This document shows, in pieces, positions 60,846 to 64,000 of a stretch of DNA of 64,000 bases. The position numbers and the translations under genes are program-made. Within the stretch, counting starts at the first letter, position 1, and every line of letters starts with the position of its first letter. The notes under the pieces were generated by a model, which saw nothing but the letters and a program-made list of their open reading frames with translations, did not search any database and was not told the origin of the DNA. Source of the stretch: Streptomyces pseudovenezuelae (GTDB lineage: Bacteria > Actinomycetota > Actinomycetes > Streptomycetales > Streptomycetaceae); assembly GCF_001513955.1 (NCBI RefSeq), contig NZ_KQ948144.1:1359195-1423194 (forward strand), written 5' to 3'.

Positions 60846-61732
60846 GCGATTCCTCCCTGGGCCCGCTGACGGTCCATCCGCGCCGTCACCCAGTCCGTGA
60901 AGCGGGTCATCGGGATGGTCAGCGCCACGAACACCAGGCCCGCGACGATATACGGCGTGTAGTTGAGGCTCCGGCCGACGATGATGTCGGCGGCCCGCAC
61001 CGCGTCGATCGCGCCCCCGATCGACACCAGACCGGTGTCCTTCTGGAGGGATACCAGGTCGTTCAGCAGGGGCGGCACCTGGCGGCGCACCGCCTGCGGC
61101 AGCACCACGTACCGCAGCGCCTGCCGGTTGGACAGCCCGAGCGAACGGGCCGCGGCGCGCTGCGAGGGGTGCACGGACTCGATGCCGGCGCGGAACACCT
61201 CGGCCACGTACGCCGAGTACGTCAGCGTGAGGGCCGTGCCGCCCAGCAGCACCGGGTCGACCGTCACGCCCTGGAGGCGCAGGGCCGGGACGCCCAGGAC
61301 GACGATCATGAGGTTGATGATGAGCGGAAGGCCGCGGAAGAAGTCCGTGTAGGCGGCGGCCAGGAAACGCAGCGGGAAGAACACCGGGCCGCGCAGCGTG
61401 CGGGCGATGGCGATCAGCATGCCGAGCACCAGCACGGCGACTCCGCAGACCAGCAGCAGCCGGACGTTCAGCCACAGCCCTTCGAGGACCTTCGGGAACG
61501 CCTCGCGCGCGTACTGCCCGCTGAAGAACGTCTCCTTGGTGCGCGGCCAGCCGGGCGCGCTGACGACGACCAGGTAGAGGACGACGGCGGTGACCAGGGT
61601 CGAGACCGCGGCGATCGCCGTCGCGCGGCGGGCGCGGGTGCGCTTGAGGCGCTCCCGCTCGATCCGGCGCTGCGAGGGCGTGTAGGAGTCGCCCGTGTCC
61701 TCCTGGCCCGCCTCGTCCTTCGTGAGCGTCAC
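60842..61732 (-). CDS. Polar amino acid ABC transporter permease
   Basis: 296 residues from GTG 61732. A basic cytoplasmic N-terminus (SQRRIERERLKRTRARRA) precedes about five membrane helices. EAA loop region: FRAGIESVHPSQRAAARSLGLSNRQALRYVVLPQAVRRQVPPLLNDLVSLQKDTGLVS, the GlnP/HisM signature. No second permease gene is seen, so it may form a homodimer. Stop and start overlaps on both sides indicate translational coupling. Confidence 0.94.
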   Translation of the reverse strand: MTLTKDEAGQEDTGDSYTPSQRRIERERLKRTRARRATAIAAVSTLVTAVVLYLVVVSAPGWPRTKETFFSGQYAREAFPKVLEGLWLNVRLLLVCGVAVLVLGMLIAIARTLRGPVFFPLRFLAAAYTDFFRGLPLIINLMIVVLGVPALRLQGVTVDPVLLGGTALTLTYSAYVAEVFRAGIESVHPSQRAAARSLGLSNRQALRYVVLPQAVRRQVPPLLNDLVSLQKDTGLVSIGGAIDAVRAADIIVGRSLNYTPYIVAGLVFVALTIPMTRFTDWVTARMDRQRAQGGIA

Positions 61733-62613
61733 TTGAGCACCGGTGCGTCGACGGCGTCCGACAGCCACTCCTGCTCCAGCTCGGCGAGCGTGCCGTCCTT
61801 GCGCAGGGCGTCCACGGCGCCGGTCACGCAGGAGGTGAGGGCGCTGCCCTTGTCGAGCACGAGCCCGAACTGCTCCGGCGTACCGCCCTTGTTCTCGAAC
61901 TGCCCGACGATCGTGCCGTCCGTCACCTCGGCCGCGGTGATGTAGAAGGCGGTCGGCAGGTCGACGACGATGGCGTCCACCTGACCGTTCTGGAGCGCGG
62001 ACTTCGCCTGGTCGTTCTTGGCGTAGGCGGCGGCCTCCTCGGTCGGCTTCACCACGTCCTCGATGTAGTTCAGGCTCGTGGTGCCGACCTGGGCGCCCAG
62101 CTTGAGGCCCTTGAGGTCCGCGATGCTCTTCGCCTTGGCGGCCTTGCTGCCCTTGAGCGCGACGACGGCCTGGCGCACGTCGTAGTAGCCGGACGAGAAG
62201 TCCACGGCCTTCTTGCGCTCGGCGCTGATCGACACCTGGTTGATGTCGAAGTCGAAGGTCTTCTCCCCGGGCGCGAAGGCCTTGTTGAAGGGGACGCTCT
62301 GCCAGACGACGGCGCTCTTGTCGTAGCCGAGCTGCTTCGCCACGGCGTAGGCGACGGCCGACTCGAAGCCCTTGCCGTTCGCGGGCTTGTCGTCCTTGAA
62401 CCACGGCTCGTACGCGGGCTCGTCGGTCGCGACGGTCAGCTTGCCGGAGGTCTTGGTGGCCAACTGGCCCTTGGCGCAGGTGGTTCCGGTCGACCCCGAG
62501 GCCTTGGCGTTCGCGTCGTCCTCCGGCTGCGGAGCACAGCCGACGGCGGTGGCGAGCAGGGCTATGGATGCCGCGGCGGCGGCGCGGCGCAGGGCGCGAG
62601 GGGCAGGGTGCAT
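61729..62613 (-). CDS. Amino acid ABC transporter substrate-binding lipoprotein
   Basis: 294 residues from ATG 62613. Lipoprotein signal with lipobox AVGC (Cys near residue 26): ALRRAAAAASIALLATAVGCAPQ. The mature part is a type 2 periplasmic-binding fold: GKLTVATDEPAYEPWFKDDKPANGKGFESAVAYAVAKQLGYDKSAVVWQSVPFNKAFAPGEKTFDFDINQVSISAERKKAVDFSSGYYDVRQAVV and LKGLKLGAQVGTTSLNYIED. First gene of the operon; binds a polar amino acid, exact ligand unknown. Confidence 0.94.
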   Translation of the reverse strand: MHPAPRALRRAAAAASIALLATAVGCAPQPEDDANAKASGSTGTTCAKGQLATKTSGKLTVATDEPAYEPWFKDDKPANGKGFESAVAYAVAKQLGYDKSAVVWQSVPFNKAFAPGEKTFDFDINQVSISAERKKAVDFSSGYYDVRQAVVALKGSKAAKAKSIADLKGLKLGAQVGTTSLNYIEDVVKPTEEAAAYAKNDQAKSALQNGQVDAIVVDLPTAFYITAAEVTDGTIVGQFENKGGTPEQFGLVLDKGSALTSCVTGAVDALRKDGTLAELEQEWLSDAVDAPVLK

Positions 62614-62994
62614 GGCGGGAGAGTGACAGTCCACTGTCCCGTTTGTCGAGGTCACGACGGCAATCGTCCGCATATTGGGAACGGGTGTTGCATTTCTGTG
62701 AACAGTTTCCGGACAGCGGGCCGGGGCCGCCGGTCGAGGGCGGGGATGAAAGACCGGCGGCCCGTACCGCGCAGGAGCCGTCATCCTGTGCGGGGCTGCT
62801 CCCAGTTGACTGCGCAACCATGTGCGCGGGGAGCGCGTGCGTGACACCGGCGTGTGCGAAGAGTTCACACGGGGTGCGTGCGAAAGAGTGTGCGCGGGGC
62901 GCGCGTCCTGGAGCTCGGAGCGTCCCTGAACTCACCACCCGTGCGCGCCACTCCGGCAGTTGCGGGCGCTCCGCGCCGAGCGTCGTGCCCCTGC
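62614..62994. other. Spacer upstream of the ABC operon with a hairpin
   Basis: No gene in 381 bases between the ABC operon and the TetR gene (both minus). GGGCCGCCGGTC (62724-62735) pairs perfectly with GACCGGCGGCCC (62752-62763), a 12-base-pair stem with a 16-base loop. It may terminate the TetR transcript reading towards the ABC operon. The operon promoter should lie between 62614 and 62724 but I cannot place it with confidence. Confidence 0.65.
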
Positions 62995-63618
62995 TCAGGG
63001 GTGGCGCGGGCGAGGCAGCAAGGCGAATGCGCTCTCCGCGATCGAGGTCAGGCGGTCGGGGCCGTGGCCGTACGCGCCTACGACATCGGTCCCGCGGATG
63101 ACGGTCAGCAGGAGGTACGCGAGGTCGTCGGGATCCGCGTCGGGGTCGATGTCGCCGTTGCGCTGGGCCGCTCGCACACACTCGGCCACCGCCGTGCGGA
63201 CCACGGAGAAGCAGTCGTTGGCCAGGCGTTGCACCTCGGGGTCGGAGGCGCCGATCTCCAGGGCCATCTTGGCGGCGAAGCAGGCTGCGGCCGTCCGGTC
63301 GGGGGCGGGGGGTACGTCGGCGGCGAGTGGCACCCCGTGGACGGCGCGGAGCAGGTACGCGTGCAGCCGATCCAGGGCGCCCTCGTCCGGTCCGTCGAGC
63401 ATCGTCCGCGGGCCCTGCGCCAGCCGGGCGAAGTACCCGGCCATCGCCTGCAGCAGCACGCCGTGCTTGCCGTCGAACGCGGCGTAGAGGCTGCCGCGGC
63501 CCAGGCCGGTGGCGGCACTGATGTCGTCGACGCTCGTGCCGTTGTAGCCGGAGGTGCGGAACTGCCGCTCGGCGGCGTGGAGGACGTGGTCGGGGTCGAA
63601 GCTTCGTGGTCTGGCCAT
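62995..63618 (-). CDS. TetR family regulator
   Basis: 207 residues from ATG 63618 (MARPRSFDPDHVLHAAERQF). N-terminal helix-turn-helix: FRTSGYNGTSVDDISAATGLGRGSLYAAFDGKHGVLLQAMAGYF, the AcrR-type pattern. The C-terminal helical domain has AACFAAKMALEIGASDPEVQRLANDCFSVVRTAVAECVRAAQRNGDI. It diverges from the FAD oxidoreductase at the window's end and probably represses it. Confidence 0.93.
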   Translation of the reverse strand: MARPRSFDPDHVLHAAERQFRTSGYNGTSVDDISAATGLGRGSLYAAFDGKHGVLLQAMAGYFARLAQGPRTMLDGPDEGALDRLHAYLLRAVHGVPLAADVPPAPDRTAAACFAAKMALEIGASDPEVQRLANDCFSVVRTAVAECVRAAQRNGDIDPDADPDDLAYLLLTVIRGTDVVGAYGHGPDRLTSIAESAFALLPRPRHP

Positions 63619-63647
63619 GCATCGAAGGTAAAGCCGACCCGTCGTAT

Positions 63648-63677
63648 TTGACAACCCGGTACAGAACCGCCTAGGTT
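63648..63677 (+). promoter_or_regulatory. Promoter upstream of the FAD oxidoreductase, with candidate TetR site
   Basis: TTGACA (63648-63653) and TAGGTT (63672-63677) with an 18-base spacer, a good principal-sigma promoter. An imperfect inverted repeat GTACAGAAC ... GTTCAGTAC lies at 63659-63693 across it, with CCTAGG at its centre: a plausible TetR operator. Confidence 0.6.
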
Positions 63678-63681
63678 TCCG

Positions 63682-63833
63682 ACTGTTCAGTACACAACGG
63701 TCCTGGGCTCACCGGTCTGCAAGGCGGAGACCGCGGATCCGTACATCGCGAACGTCCCGACCGAACCGGGGCCGGACTCTCCACAACAGCCCAAGCCGGT
63801 CGCCGACCACATCCTCGGCTTTCTGAACAGCTG
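63682..63833 (+). pseudogene. Possible alpha/beta hydrolase C-terminal relic
   Basis: One plus-strand frame reads VQYTTVLGSPVCKAETADPYIANVP, then QQPKPVADHILGFLNS and a stop at 63831-63833. The end VADHILGFLNS resembles the last helix of alpha/beta hydrolases. No start or catalytic residues remain. It could be chance. Confidence 0.35.
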
Positions 63834-63874
63834 ACCCCCTGCAACCACCCAGATCTCGAAGGGCTGACCGAACC

Positions 63875-64000
63875 ATGACTGACAAGGAAAGGCAGGAGGC
63901 CATGGCTGTGGCGACTCCTCCGTACGCGAGCGACGCACTGCCCGAGGGGACCGTCGACGCGGTGGTGATCGGCGGGGGCGCCGCGGGGCTGAACGGTGCA
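63875..64000 (+). CDS. NAD(P)/FAD-dependent oxidoreductase, N-terminal part
   Basis: Read from ATG 63875; 42 residues are visible before the window ends. AVVIGGGAAGLNGA is the FAD-binding Rossmann motif of the thioredoxin reductase-like class. GTG 63908, 8 bases after AGGAGG, is an alternative start. Divergent from TetR and likely its target. The rest lies outside the window. Confidence 0.85.
   Translation, partial: MTDKERQEAMAVATPPYASDALPEGTVDAVVIGGGAAGLNGA

Noticed and set aside
60842..63622. 926-codon minus-strand frame spanning the ABC operon and TetR gene
   Set aside because: Only its last part is the permease; the rest is out of frame relative to the binding protein and TetR genes.

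Overview
The window is high-GC actinobacterial chromosome and almost certainly Streptomyces. Evidence: codons ending mostly in G or C, many GTG starts behind GGAGG-type ribosome binding sites, a single TTA codon noticed in the genes read, typical Streptomyces small families (SPW_0924-like, DUF6343, DUF397, XRE/DUF5753), and core housekeeping genes (polA, rpsA, coaE, uvrB, aroQ). It looks like a central, syntenic part of the chromosome. I see no rRNA, tRNA, CRISPR array, prophage, insertion sequence or biosynthetic cluster.

Layout. 1-1220: 3'-truncated molybdopterin oxidoreductase (FdhF/YdeP) on the minus strand. 1388-4117: polA, then a gene-poor, hairpin-rich spacer with the repeat GCGCAGTTCCCCGCGCCCCT in inverted orientation. 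4536-9012: small conserved ORF, DUF4184 membrane protein, a secreted MltB-like transglycosylase behind a possible c-di-AMP riboswitch, SPW_0924-like peptide and DUF3068 protein. 9002-16508: hrpB helicase, a methyltransferase with no canonical start codon, rpsA with a clear promoter and terminator, PAC2 protein, coaE and a TPR protein. 16522-21682: DUF6343, acyltransferase, DoxX, S4 RNA-binding protein, family 5 uracil-DNA glycosylase, prolyl aminopeptidase and a GntR regulator. The GntR gene diverges from an NCS1 permease/racemase pair across a perfect operator-like palindrome. 24061-31546: a three-gene RidA/GNAT operon, nucleotidyltransferase, FUSC transporter, EEP nuclease, a decayed amidohydrolase joined to a cytochrome P450 relic, DUF899 and a 62-residue protein. 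31549-36127: ABC exporter, then a developmental-type regulator locus (hypothetical, RsbW-like ATPase with a TTA codon, divergent XRE/DUF5753 and DUF397). 36235-42842: MocR regulator/AhpD-like pair, lone gltD, DUF1772, DUF2293, a P-loop-less uridine kinase-like protein and a CBS protein. 42865-50471: corA, methyltransferase, pseudouridine catabolism (PsuG plus PfkB kinase), VOC protein, formaldehyde dehydrogenase, MGMT and a secreted GDPD. 50752-60052: MHYT sensor, uvrB, TerD, a TerD/degenerate FtsK-like fusion, TerC behind a yybP-ykoY Mn2+ riboswitch, a small ABM-like protein, a CaCA antiporter and aroQ. 60087-64000: polar amino acid ABC transporter (three genes on the minus strand), TetR regulator, and the start of a FAD oxidoreductase.

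Themes. DNA repair and replication (polA, uvrB, UDG, MGMT), cell wall remodelling, metal and stress homeostasis (TerC/TerD, CaCA antiporter, CorA), nucleoside and hydantoin-like scavenging, and several one-regulator/one-target pairs. The most notable items are the TerC riboswitch next to the TerD/FtsK-like fusion, the transglycosylase leader RNA, the fused double pseudogene at 29642-30441, the ATC-start methyltransferase, the TTA-containing ATPase locus and the dispersed 20-bp intergenic repeat. Functions are inferred by reading motifs; no database search was run.
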